NCBI GenBank assembly: GCA_964436815.1
Contig: CAYTER010000016.1
Span: forward strand, 1 to 44,763
Direction of reading: 5' to 3'
Length of the DNA: 44,763 nt
From: UBA993 sp964436815
GTDB taxonomy: Bacteria; Bacillota; Dethiobacteria; DTU022
Positions 25,461 to 33,592 of this stretch are shown one piece after another. Numbering within the stretch: the first letter of the stretch is position 1; each line of letters begins with the position of its first letter. Position numbers and translations under genes: made by a program. A model generated the notes under the pieces. It searched no databases, was not told the DNA's origin, and saw only the letters and a list, made by a program, of their open reading frames with translations.

Positions 25461-25622
25461 GTGCTCATGTTCCACCAGGCCGGTGTGGGTAAAAATGTTG
25501 GTGAAGCGGGTTAAAACCTCCTGAAAGCGGGAGGCGGCAAACACAGCCGACCCCTGGAAAAGAATTAAAAATATGATCAAGATGATAATTGCGTATGTGA
25601 CCGGTTTCCTGACTTTATTCAA
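25461..25622 (-). CDS. Small secreted protein, truncated by the scaffold gap
   Basis: The first 54 codons are visible: a basic start, a membrane/signal segment (about 7-28, ending SAVFA then A) and a short mature part ending in THTGLVEHEH at the gap. An export signal is clear; a function is not. The far side of the gap has a similar phase that could end in GWWSLP and a stop at 25340-25342, 40 bases before the terminator at 25262-25299, which would be a sensible 3' end. A continuous reading through the terminator into mnmA is less likely. GGAGG lies 12 bases before the ATG, a long spacing. Confidence 0.6.
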
Positions 25623-25720
25623 AGTAACAGCCTCCTTGGAAATCGATGAAAACCATTTATCTTTCCGTCTATTCTACTATAAACTTTTTAATATGCCAAC
25701 CTTAAATCAGATTATCGGCA

Positions 25721-26662
25721 TTAGCTGATCGTGGTCCCCGTTTTACCCTCCAACGCATCAAGCGCCTTGAAAAGCGAGGTAATGATCGCTTTTTTACCGG
25801 GGTTATCCTTAACAAAGTTTACAGCCGCCTGAACCTTCGGCAGCATGCTGCCCGGTGCAAAGTGCCCTTCGGCTATATACTGCTTAGCCTCATCCACGGT
25901 AATCTGATCCAGGTCCTTTTGATCAGGCTTGTTAAAGTTAAGCGATACTTTTTCCACTTCAGTCAGGATCATCAGGATGTCCGCATCAATATCATCGGCC
26001 AGGCGTGATGCAGCCAGATCTTTATCAATAACCGCCGCCACCCCTCTCAGCGAGCCGTCCTTATCCTCAACTACCGGAATCCCTCCGCCGCCGGCCGTGA
26101 TCACGATCGTCGTATCCCAGAGTTCCCGCAGGCAGGAAAACTCCACAATCCGTTTCGGCATCGGGGAAGCAACCACCCGCCGCCAGCCGCGGCCGGCATC
26201 TTCTTTCATGACATAGCCCTTTTCAGCGGCAATCTTTTTTGCTTCTTCTTCGCTGTAAAAAGGACCGATCGGCTTGGTGGGATTGTTAAAGGCCGGGTCT
26301 TTTTCGTCAACGACAACCTGGGTAACAATGGTCACTACCGGTACATTGCGGTTTCTCTTCTGCAGGGCGTGACGAAGCGCCTGTTGAATATGATAGCCGA
26401 TATAGCCCTGGCTCATCGCCCCACAAACATCAAAGGGCATGGCCGGCACAACGTCGGCAGCAGCCTCGGTGGCTAACAGGATGTTGCCTACCTGTGGCCC
26501 GTTTCCATGCACAATAGCCAGTTCGTAATCGAGCTTGCTCATCTCGGCTATATATTCTACCGTCTTTTTGACTACCTCGAGCTGAGCTTCAGCCGTTGCC
26601 GGAGCTCCCTTGCTCTGCAGGGCGTTACCGCCGAGAGCGACCACTAACTTTGCAATTGCCAT
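25721..26662 (-). CDS. arcC: Carbamate kinase
   Basis: A 313-residue amino-acid-kinase-fold enzyme: VVALGGNALQSKG at the start, AIVHGNGPQVGN, the FDVCGAMSQGYIGY and AGRGWRRVVASPMPKRIVE signatures, and AAVIDKDLAASRLA near the ATP site. It makes ATP and carbamate from carbamoyl phosphate, the last step of arginine deiminase, agmatine or purine/allantoin fermentation. No arcA/arcB genes are in the window, so it is a stand-alone copy. GGAGG lies 7 bases before the ATG. A hairpin at 26723-26743 separates it from the preceding lipoprotein gene. Confidence 0.95.
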   Translation of the reverse strand: MAIAKLVVALGGNALQSKGAPATAEAQLEVVKKTVEYIAEMSKLDYELAIVHGNGPQVGNILLATEAAADVVPAMPFDVCGAMSQGYIGYHIQQALRHALQKRNRNVPVVTIVTQVVVDEKDPAFNNPTKPIGPFYSEEEAKKIAAEKGYVMKEDAGRGWRRVVASPMPKRIVEFSCLRELWDTTIVITAGGGGIPVVEDKDGSLRGVAAVIDKDLAASRLADDIDADILMILTEVEKVSLNFNKPDQKDLDQITVDEAKQYIAEGHFAPGSMLPKVQAAVNFVKDNPGKKAIITSLFKALDALEGKTGTTIS

Positions 26663-26722
26663 ATTATCGCCTCCATCGATCCGGGGTAATTATCAGCCTA
26701 AAATTCCAGGCTACGAATAACA

Positions 26723-26743
26723 GGGCATCTTTAAAAGATGCCC
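26723..26743. terminator. Hairpin between lipoprotein and carbamate kinase genes
   Basis: A 9-bp perfect stem (GGGCATCTT with AAGATGCCC) and 3-base loop. The U-rich tail is on the plus side (GTATTTTTA), while the flanking genes run on the minus strand, where TGTTATT follows. It may act in both directions, mainly ending the lipoprotein transcript. Confidence 0.55.
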
Positions 26744-26819
26744 GTATTTTTATCCCACGGCAATTATATCCGGAACTGTTGGCAATGGCAATACTGTCCC
26801 GTTCTGCGCCATCAGGTGC

Positions 26820-27590
26820 TCATTTAACTGTAAGATCGATGCTAACCAGGTTTTCCAGACTGCCGTCTTTCGGACTTTCAGTAAAAAGTTCCAAAAGGAG
26901 GGCAGATCCGCCAGTAAGGCCTCCTGCTTCCAATTCAAAACTGAAAAACCCCCAATCGCCCATTGCCGCTGTGACAAATCCTTCATCAAGCAGATTGCTT
27001 CCGGCATCAAGCAGCCGGTACTGAATATTACCTTCAAAAACGTTACCGATTCCCTCGACGCGGAAGGTATCCTCAACCAGATCTCCCGGTAAAGGCCTGA
27101 AAATCCTGATCCACTGGGAGCCATAACTTCCGGCAGGCAGGTAATCAAGGCCATAAAGGGTTGGCAGATAACTCTGGGCGCCCGTTGCAATAAACTCAAC
27201 CGGCAACCCCGGATCATCGATCACTGCGAGATCATAGGGGTAGGTTAAGGCCTGGGTCACCATCTCATCCTCACCGGGATCGCTAAAATTAACCGTCACC
27301 ACCAGCCGATCAGCTTCTTCACTGACAGCAGTGATCTCAACCAGATAGCCTCCGGTCATTTTTTCGCCATAAGTGGCAAGCAGGTAAAGTTTGTCTTCAA
27401 AGCGGCGAGCCTGCCCTACAAAGATAGTCAGGCTGTCTTCCACCCATTTTTCAATCTCCGGTGGCAGGCTGTTCTCTTCCTGGTCAGGTTCACCCGGCTC
27501 ATCCGGGCCCCCGGCAAACCAGGCACTACAGCCTCCTGTGACCAACAGAATAAACACAAGCACCAGTGAAATGATCAGTTTGGTTTTCAT
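26820..27590 (-). CDS. Lipoprotein with PrcB_C-like and Gmad2-like domains
   Basis: A 256-residue lipoprotein: signal with LLVTGGC lipobox, Pro/Glu-rich linker, a middle domain (YGEKMTGGYLVEITAVSEE...LVVTVNFSDPGEDE, then YPYDLAVI) matching the pattern of PrcB C-terminal domains, and a C-terminal Ig-like domain (IRIFRPLPGDLVEDTFRVEG...GDWGFFSFELE) like Gmad2, known from spore-germination lipoproteins such as GerM. The ATG at 27590 follows GAGGAGGGG with 5-6 base spacing. It is divergent from the GGDEF gene, with 250 bases between. Role unknown; a cell-surface or sporulation-related function is a reasonable guess. Confidence 0.75.
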   Translation of the reverse strand: MKTKLIISLVLVFILLVTGGCSAWFAGGPDEPGEPDQEENSLPPEIEKWVEDSLTIFVGQARRFEDKLYLLATYGEKMTGGYLVEITAVSEEADRLVVTVNFSDPGEDEMVTQALTYPYDLAVIDDPGLPVEFIATGAQSYLPTLYGLDYLPAGSYGSQWIRIFRPLPGDLVEDTFRVEGIGNVFEGNIQYRLLDAGSNLLDEGFVTAAMGDWGFFSFELEAGGLTGGSALLLELFTESPKDGSLENLVSIDLTVK

Positions 27591-27842
27591 GCTAGCCCCT
27601 CCTCTTTCTCGGTTAATCAAGATAGTTATGAAAAACTAGTTCTATCAGATTAGACAAAATTATAATCTTTTTGGTTCGTTAGGAAATAAGATCCTTATCT
27701 TGATAGCAAACATGATCTGATCTTTTAAGGCGCTCGACACCTAAAGGCAAAAGGATTTAACAGACAGACCCCGAAATAAACCTGAAACCTTTTTGTCTCG
27801 GGGAGTTGAAAAGAAATCGGCGCCGGCAGTGCTTTAGATCGC

Positions 27843-30302
27843 TTGAAAGAACACCTGGCAGTATTTAGTGCTTCCATTCCCAACCTGGTGGCCAGAAACG
27901 CCTTGTTTCTTAGCATTGTCTTAATTCTGGCCGGCATCGTCGGATCCTGGTATACCGTCCACCGCACAGACCGTTCAATGCGAAGTGATGCCCTGCAGCA
28001 GTTAGAGATGGTCGCCCCGGCGATCAATCCTGAGCGCATAACTTCACTGAGCGGAACAACTGCTGACCTGCAAAATCCCGATTATCAGCGCCTGAAAGAC
28101 CAGCTGGCAGCAATCAATAAAGCAAATGAAAAAAGCCGCTTTGTCTATCTGATGCGCCAGACTGAAAACGGAGATATTATTTTTCTGGTTGACAGCGAAC
28201 CGCCGGAGTCAGAAGATTATTCAGCCCCGGGAGATTATTACAGTGAAGCGTCAGCCTTGCTGATGAGCGTTTTTGAAACAGGCCAACCGGTAGTCGAAGG
28301 CCCGCAAATCGATGCCTGGGGAGTATGGATTTCAGTGCTTGTTCCGGTTTTAGATCCGGAAGATAATCATTTGCTGGCCATAATCGGCATGGATTTCGAC
28401 GCCAGCACCTGGAACCGTGATGTTGCTTTAAGAGCCGCCCTGCCGCTGGGCATGACCATCCTCTCTTTTTTACTGCTTATTTTGCTGGTCGTATTAGTCA
28501 GAAACCGAAACACGATCCAGCTCAGCCGCCTGGAGCTTTTAAAATTAAAAAATTTCAATGAAAATATTGTCCAAAACGCCGAAGAAGGGATCATCGTCTG
28601 TGATCAAAAGGGGATCATTGAATATATCAACCCTGCCCTGGCGGAAATGATCGGCTATCCTGAAAGTGAACTGCTTGGCCGCCATTGGTTTCTATTTGTA
28701 CCGGAACAGCAGCAGGAGATAGCCCGCAGGGCCGATCAAAAAAGGGAATCAGGCGCTGATGAACGCTACCGGTTGGAGCTTCGTCATCAAGACGGCACTG
28801 CCGTACCGGTTCAGATCAGCGCCTCGCCGCGCTTTGATGCCGTAAGCGGCCAATTCAGCGGGAGCCTGGCCGTGATGACCGATATCAGTAATATTATCAA
28901 AGCGGAAAAAGCGATCCGCGAAAGCGAAGAAAAATACCGCCTGATTTTTGAACGCTCGCCCCTCGGCGTTTTACACTTTGATCGTAATGGGATCATTACT
29001 GACTGTAATGACAATTTTGTTAAAATTATCGGTTCCTCTTACCAGCTGCTGATTGGCTTAAATATGCTGGAGCTGCCAGACAAAAACATCAGCAATGCCG
29101 TCAGGCGGGCTCTTCAGGGAGAAGTGGCAAATTACGAGGATTTTTACCATTCCGTCACTGCCGACAAAATAACACCGGTCAGGGCTACATTTGCCCCGAT
29201 TCGTTCGCTCGGCGCTTCCTTTGGATCAGCAGAAGGCGGGATCGGTATCGTCGAAGACATTACCGAGCGCAAAGAGGCGGAAGACAAAGTCCGGCACATG
29301 AGTTTTCACGATCAGCTGACTGACCTTTACAACCGCTACTTTCTGGAAGAAGAGTTGAACCGATTAGATAGCGTCCGCCAGCTGCCGGTCAGCATCATCA
29401 TGGCCGATCTTAATGGCCTTAAACTGGTTAATGACACTTACGGCCACCTTAAGGGAGATCAGCTGCTCTTAAAAGCCGCCGAAATCATCAGTAGCAATAT
29501 TCGCGCTGAAGATATCGCTGCCCGCTGGGGCGGCGACGAATTTGTCATCCTGCTGCCGCAAACAGGCAAAGAAGCCGCTGAACTGATCAGGAAACGGATT
29601 ATTGACAAGTGCAGTCTTGAGTGTGTAGAAGATTTTCCAGTTTCCATCGCTTTGGGCACAGCGACCAGGAACGATATGTCTTCCACCCTGACGGATATCC
29701 TTAAAAAAGCCGAAAACAGTATGTACGAGCAAAAGCTCACCGAAAGCAGAAGTACCAAGAGTGCTGTATTAACCGCGCTTCTGAACACCCTCGCGGCCAA
29801 AAGCTATGAAACAGAAACGCATACCCGTAATATGCAGGATATTGCCGTCAAAATCGCTTCAAGGCTTGGGCTGCCTGACTCAGAAATAAACCGGCTGATC
29901 CTGCTGATCACTCTGCACGATATCGGCAAAATCAACATTCCGGAGGAAATCCTGACCGGGAAAAGCGCCCTGACCGAAACAGAGTGGGAAATCATTAAAA
30001 AGCACCCGGAAACCGGATACCGGATTGCCCTGGCCACTGAAGAATTCGCCCATGTTGCCGAAGATATCCTCAGCCATCACGAGAACTTTGATGGAAGCGG
30101 CTATCCACGCAGGATAAAGGGCAGCGAAATACCTTTACTGGCCCGCATCACCACAGTTGCAGATGCTTATGAAGTAATGAGTAACGGCCGACCCTACAAA
30201 AAAAAGATGACCCGTGAAGCGATCATCACTGAATTCAAGAAATGTTCCGGCAAACAGTTTGATCCGGAACTGGTTAAAATCCTGCTCACCCTATTGGTTT
30301 AA
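27843..30302 (+). CDS. Membrane PAS-GGDEF-HD-GYP cyclic-di-GMP signalling protein
   Basis: An 819-residue sensor. The N-terminus has a membrane helix (about 20-40), an extracytoplasmic sensing region (about 45-195) and a second helix (about 200-220). Two PAS domains follow (about 235-350 and 360-475), then a GGDEF domain with intact RWGGDEFVILLP near 560, and an HD-GYP domain with HDIGKINIPEEIL and HHENFDGSGYP. Both catalytic signatures are intact, so it could make c-di-GMP and also hydrolyse it; which dominates is not visible. The TTG start is the first in the open frame but lacks a clear ribosome site, so the start is uncertain. Its 3' end overlaps the end of the convergent Zur-like gene by 12 bases. 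The 250 bases upstream hold an inverted repeat (ATAAG-ATC-CTTAT, 27686-27698) and no recognised riboswitch. Confidence 0.92.
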   Translation: MKEHLAVFSASIPNLVARNALFLSIVLILAGIVGSWYTVHRTDRSMRSDALQQLEMVAPAINPERITSLSGTTADLQNPDYQRLKDQLAAINKANEKSRFVYLMRQTENGDIIFLVDSEPPESEDYSAPGDYYSEASALLMSVFETGQPVVEGPQIDAWGVWISVLVPVLDPEDNHLLAIIGMDFDASTWNRDVALRAALPLGMTILSFLLLILLVVLVRNRNTIQLSRLELLKLKNFNENIVQNAEEGIIVCDQKGIIEYINPALAEMIGYPESELLGRHWFLFVPEQQQEIARRADQKRESGADERYRLELRHQDGTAVPVQISASPRFDAVSGQFSGSLAVMTDISNIIKAEKAIRESEEKYRLIFERSPLGVLHFDRNGIITDCNDNFVKIIGSSYQLLIGLNMLELPDKNISNAVRRALQGEVANYEDFYHSVTADKITPVRATFAPIRSLGASFGSAEGGIGIVEDITERKEAEDKVRHMSFHDQLTDLYNRYFLEEELNRLDSVRQLPVSIIMADLNGLKLVNDTYGHLKGDQLLLKAAEIISSNIRAEDIAARWGGDEFVILLPQTGKEAAELIRKRIIDKCSLECVEDFPVSIALGTATRNDMSSTLTDILKKAENSMYEQKLTESRSTKSAVLTALLNTLAAKSYETETHTRNMQDIAVKIASRLGLPDSEINRLILLITLHDIGKINIPEEILTGKSALTETEWEIIKKHPETGYRIALATEEFAHVAEDILSHHENFDGSGYPRRIKGSEIPLLARITTVADAYEVMSNGRPYKKKMTREAIITEFKKCSGKQFDPELVKILLTLLV

Positions 30303-30725
30303 AGAGCCGTTTTTCCTGCAACTGCCGCAGATTCCTATAATGTAATAGCGTTGTTCCTCGATGACATAGTCCTGCCGCAACTCAGCAATGGCCGGTATGC
30401 GATACATTTTCAGACATTCGCATCTGCCGCAGGATCGGCAAAAAAAATGCGGATGACAGTGGCTGCCTTCTGTGCAGGTGCAAAGGGCAAAAAGCCAGGT
30501 CCGGTTTTCGTCCTCCACTTTGTGCACAAAACCGGCTTCGATAAAACATTCGAGGGAACGGTAAACACTGACCGGATCGTAGTAGAGGTCTCCGAGAGCC
30601 GCGCAAATATCCCGGTGGGACAAAGGTTTTTCCGCTTCAATTAACACAGAAAGCAGGGCCAGACGCCCGGTAGTTTGTTTCAAGCCGTGATCTTTGAGCA
30701 GCTCCGCCGCATAGTCACCTGACAT
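30291..30725 (-). CDS. Fur-family regulator, probably the zinc regulator Zur
   Basis: A 144-residue Fur-family repressor: an N-terminal winged helix (QTTGRLALLSVLIEAEKPLSHRDI, then DPVSVYRSLECFIEAGFVHKV) and a C-terminal metal domain with CHPHFFCRSCGRCECL and ICGSCRK. The two CxxC pairs fit the structural zinc site and the HCHPH segment the sensing site. As the last gene of a znu-type operon it is probably Zur and would close a feedback loop through the palindrome at 33452-33472. ATG 30725 follows GAGGTGCAGG and overlaps the permease stop region by 11 bases. No terminator is visible after it; the gene end overlaps the convergent GGDEF gene. Confidence 0.85.
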   Translation of the reverse strand: MSGDYAAELLKDHGLKQTTGRLALLSVLIEAEKPLSHRDICAALGDLYYDPVSVYRSLECFIEAGFVHKVEDENRTWLFALCTCTEGSHCHPHFFCRSCGRCECLKMYRIPAIAELRQDYVIEEQRYYIIGICGSCRKNGSLNQ

Positions 30726-31557
30726 TATCCTGCACCTCACCCGCTTTAAACCTGCTGCCGGACAGCGGTTTTACGGCGATTGCCAATACATAAAGCATGG
30801 TCATTAAAAGAACGATCGCCGCCCCCGGCGGCACAGGGTAATAGTATGATAAAAATAACCCGCCTACACTGCCCAGCAAGCCGGTGATCATTGAGACAAC
30901 AAGCATACCCCGGTAATTGACGCTCAAACGGTAACCGGTAGCGCCCGGAATGACAATCAGGGCAGCAACCAGAACCACTCCCACCAACTGTACTGAAATC
31001 ATGATCGTTAAACCGATCGCCGCCAGTAATCCCATGTAAAGCAAGCTTACCGGCAGGCCGCCTGCCATGGCCATCTCTTCATCAAAACAGATTGCCAGGA
31101 GCTCTTTGAAAAAGAGAGCCAGAGCAAGTAGAATTACACTGCTGACTATGGCAATCAGCCAGATGTCCTGATTTGATACCGCCAGGATATTGCCAAATAA
31201 AAGTGAAAACAGTTCCGGATAATAACCCTTAAAAGTGCTGATCAGGGCAATCCCAAGCGCCATGCCAAAAGCATAAAAGACACCGATAATCGTATCTTCG
31301 CTTACTTTACCGGTTTTGCTGATAAAACCGGTTGAAACAGCCGCGCCAACGGCAAAGATACTACCGGTCAGAACCGGGTTAACCCCGCTGACCAATCCGA
31401 TAGCGATCCCGCCAAGAGCAGTATGGGAAATACCGGCCCCCAGGAATGACAGCCTTTTAAGGACCACGAAAAACGAAAGGGTTGAACAGAGCAGGCCAAC
31501 CAGGATTGCAGCAGCCAGGGCCCGAAGCATAAAACTGTAGGAGAAAAGCTCGCTCAC
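30715..31557 (-). CDS. Zinc/metal ABC transporter permease (ZnuB-like)
   Basis: A 280-residue ABC-3 family permease with about eight membrane helices; segments LKRLSFLGAGISHTALGGIAIG and VQLVGVVLVAALIVIPGATGYRLS are conserved in ZnuB/MntB/TroC proteins. The GTG at 31557 overlaps the ATPase stop by four bases (GTGA), favoured over the TTG at 31563 which is too close to AAAGGAGG. It forms the membrane channel of the importer with the genes on either side. Zinc is inferred from the Zur gene and the SBP histidine loop; manganese remains possible. Confidence 0.93.
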   Translation of the reverse strand: MSELFSYSFMLRALAAAILVGLLCSTLSFFVVLKRLSFLGAGISHTALGGIAIGLVSGVNPVLTGSIFAVGAAVSTGFISKTGKVSEDTIIGVFYAFGMALGIALISTFKGYYPELFSLLFGNILAVSNQDIWLIAIVSSVILLALALFFKELLAICFDEEMAMAGGLPVSLLYMGLLAAIGLTIMISVQLVGVVLVAALIVIPGATGYRLSVNYRGMLVVSMITGLLGSVGGLFLSYYYPVPPGAAIVLLMTMLYVLAIAVKPLSGSRFKAGEVQDNVR

Positions 31558-32321
31558 CGGCAATCATCCTCCTTTGTACGGATCGCGATCCGCAAAAAGT
31601 CAAATTCACAGCGATAGGCATCCTGCAGTTCGTGGCTGTACAGCACTTCGCCCGGTCTGCCGTGAAGGTGCATCTTACGATCGATGCAGAGCAATGAATC
31701 TGCAATTGCCGCTATTGATACCAGATCATGGGATACCATGAATACCGTCAGGTTTTGCTGCCGGCGCAACAGCTGCAGCAAGTCAAAAAAATTCTGCTGG
31801 GCCGGAAAATCAAGGCCGGCGTTAGGCTCATCCAGTAATAGCAGTTCAGGCTTACGCACCAGTGAACGGGCCAGCAGGACTCGCTGCTGTTGCCCTCCTG
31901 AAAGGTCCTGGAAAGGTCTGAAATGATATTCCTCCATCCCAACCTGGGTAAGGACCTCTTTAATTTTCAGATCTGCGTTTTTGACCCGCTTTAAGAACGT
32001 GGAACGGGTTAACAGCCCGGTAGCCACAACATCGGCAACCGATAAGGGAAAGCGCCTTTCAAATAAAAGGCGCTGTGGCATATAACCGATTCGGCCTCTC
32101 TGGCTGTTGATCCGGCTAACCGGCTGTCCTAAAACTGTCAGCTCTCCTGAATCGATCGAAACAAGACCCAGGATTGTCCTCAGCAACGTTGTTTTACCGG
32201 CACCGTTTGGCCCGACAATGCCAACCATTTGCCCCGGAGCAACATCAAAAGAGATCTCTTCCAGAACTGTCATTCCAGCTAATTTGACAACCAGGTTACG
32301 GCTGCTGATCACCGGTTCCAT
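31554..32321 (-). CDS. Zinc/metal ABC transporter ATPase (ZnuC-like)
   Basis: A 255-residue ABC ATPase with Walker A GPNGAGKTTLLRTILGL, Q-loop IGYMPQRLLFERRFPLSV (the YMPQ form typical of Zn/Mn importers), signature LSGGQQQRVLLARSL, Walker B LLLLDEPNAGLD and SHDL. It is between the binding protein (17-base gap) and the permease (4-base overlap), in the usual order for a znuACB operon. A GAGGTTTTATT site precedes the ATG. Confidence 0.95.
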   Translation of the reverse strand: MEPVISSRNLVVKLAGMTVLEEISFDVAPGQMVGIVGPNGAGKTTLLRTILGLVSIDSGELTVLGQPVSRINSQRGRIGYMPQRLLFERRFPLSVADVVATGLLTRSTFLKRVKNADLKIKEVLTQVGMEEYHFRPFQDLSGGQQQRVLLARSLVRKPELLLLDEPNAGLDFPAQQNFFDLLQLLRRQQNLTVFMVSHDLVSIAAIADSLLCIDRKMHLHGRPGEVLYSHELQDAYRCEFDFLRIAIRTKEDDCR

Positions 32322-32338
32322 AATAAAACCTCTTTTCG

Positions 32339-33349
32339 CTAGTCCAGTGCTTCCCGGAAAACATTCAGGTTATAACGCATCAGAGCCTGGTAAGATCCGC
32401 GGTCAGGAAGATTCTCTCCTCCGAGAGGATCAACAGTGAGGACTTTAATTCCTGTTTCAGCAGCTATTGCCGCGGCCAGGGCTCCGGAAAACTGCGGTTC
32501 GACCAGGATAGCCCCCACATTATGTTCTTTGATTATTTCGATCAGCTCGGCAATCCATCCGGCCGAGGGTTCCTGTCCTGGAAATGAAGCCACTACCGCC
32601 AGCTCATGCAAACCATATCGTTTGGAAAAATACTGCCAGGCTGAATGAAAGGAGATAAAATCATTTTTGCCGGCAGCAGAAAGGTGTTCTTCAATCTCCT
32701 GGTCCAAGCTGTTCAACTCCGCTTGCAAATTAATCAAGTTATCATAAAAATAGGGTTGAAGTTCAGGAGCGATAACACAAAGCTCAGCGTAAATCCCGGG
32801 TAACAGCTGATTGCTGACCAGGTTGGGATCGAGCCAGAAATGAGGGTCACCCGTGCCACTATGACCATGATCGCAATCCTGATCGTGATCGTCATCGTCA
32901 TCCGCTTCAGGAACTACGCTGTCATACTCGCAACAATAGTCAAAGCCCGCCTGATCCTCGCTGTCATGATCATCGCAATCATCAATTTCCAACAGGTTGA
33001 TGGACCGGGCAAGCTCCAATACCGGGAGATCCCGGCTCCCCGTTTCAGCCAGTTTTACAGCCCAGTCATCAAGGCCCGCCCCGACATAAACAAACAACCG
33101 GGCATCGGCTACCTGGCGGGCTTGATCGGTTGTTGGTTCATAAGTATGAGGGCTGGCGCCGGTAGGAAGCAGGTGGCTGACCGACACCTGATCGCCACCC
33201 AACTGCCCGATCAAATCAGCCAGGGGGAAAATTGTTGTCACGACTTTGATCGGTTCTCCAGAAACCGTTTCCGGAACTTCTTCACTGCTACAGCCCAGTG
33301 TTATAACCATCAGCAGGCAGAACAACATTAATAATATAATGGAACGCAT
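32339..33349 (-). CDS. Zinc-binding ABC transporter lipoprotein (ZnuA-like)
   Basis: A 336-residue cluster A-I binding protein with lipobox ITLGC at residue 20. The metal ligands seen are His68 (GASPHTYEP), His170 (DPHFWLDP), a later His in ISFHSAWQYF, and an acidic residue in KVLTVDPLGG. Between about 121 and 169 lies a Asp/His/Cys-rich loop (DDCDDHDSED, then CC, then DDDDDHDQDCDHGH), the metal-chaperoning loop of ZnuA, here unusually Asp-rich and with four cysteines. That loop favours zinc over manganese. It starts the operon; GGTGGAG lies before the ATG. The Zur-like palindrome is 103 bases upstream of the start. Confidence 0.93.
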   Translation of the reverse strand: MRSIILLMLFCLLMVITLGCSSEEVPETVSGEPIKVVTTIFPLADLIGQLGGDQVSVSHLLPTGASPHTYEPTTDQARQVADARLFVYVGAGLDDWAVKLAETGSRDLPVLELARSINLLEIDDCDDHDSEDQAGFDYCCEYDSVVPEADDDDDHDQDCDHGHSGTGDPHFWLDPNLVSNQLLPGIYAELCVIAPELQPYFYDNLINLQAELNSLDQEIEEHLSAAGKNDFISFHSAWQYFSKRYGLHELAVVASFPGQEPSAGWIAELIEIIKEHNVGAILVEPQFSGALAAAIAAETGIKVLTVDPLGGENLPDRGSYQALMRYNLNVFREALD

Positions 33350-33451
33350 ATAACTCCACCCTTAGCACCTGATTTTTATTACTATTGCCTTGATATACGC
33401 TATTAAGATACGGATAAGATTTGATCTTTGCCAGTAGAAAGTTTGCCCGAT

Positions 33452-33472
33452 TAATGCAACCAAGTTGCATTA
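33452..33472. promoter_or_regulatory. Palindromic Zur-type operator between znu and MetE-like genes
   Basis: TAATGCAAC-CAA-GTTGCATTA is a perfect 9-bp inverted repeat with a 3-base spacer, the size and symmetry expected for a Fur-family dimer site. It lies in the divergent intergenic region between the znuA start and a MetE-like gene. Zur binding is inferred from the operon content. Confidence 0.65.
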
Positions 33473-33498
33473 GCACCCCAAAGATATCACAGCTGCCT

Positions 33499-33510
33499 GA
33501 TTAATGCAAC
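33499..33510. promoter_or_regulatory. Second half-site of the Zur-type operator
   Basis: GATTAATGCAAC at 33499-33510 repeats exactly the left arm and flank of the palindrome (33449-33460), 50 bases away, but without a matching right arm. It is nearer the MetE-like gene (83 bases from its start) and may be a weaker, cooperative site. Confidence 0.4.
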
Positions 33511-33592
33511 TAATTCTATCGCAAATCAAGGCAGGAGCTTCTTATCTCAGCCAAGAATATATTGATTATCAATTGCGCTGAGGTGAATACTT

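Noticed and set aside
25144..25524. Open frames that bridge the 100-N gap at 25361-25460
   Set aside because: Frame across an N run of arbitrary length means nothing, and the minus-strand version would pass through a strong terminator into mnmA.
27725..27842. Possible cyclic-di-GMP riboswitch before the GGDEF/HD-GYP gene
   Set aside because: The region lacks the GEMM core and tetraloop-receptor pattern; only a short CCCCGA/TCGGGG pairing was found.
33561..33573. Perfect 13-base palindrome ATTGAT-T-ATCAAT as a Fur box
   Set aside because: Too short and A/T-rich to separate from chance, and only loosely like a Fur box; the 9-bp palindrome at 33452 is the far better candidate.
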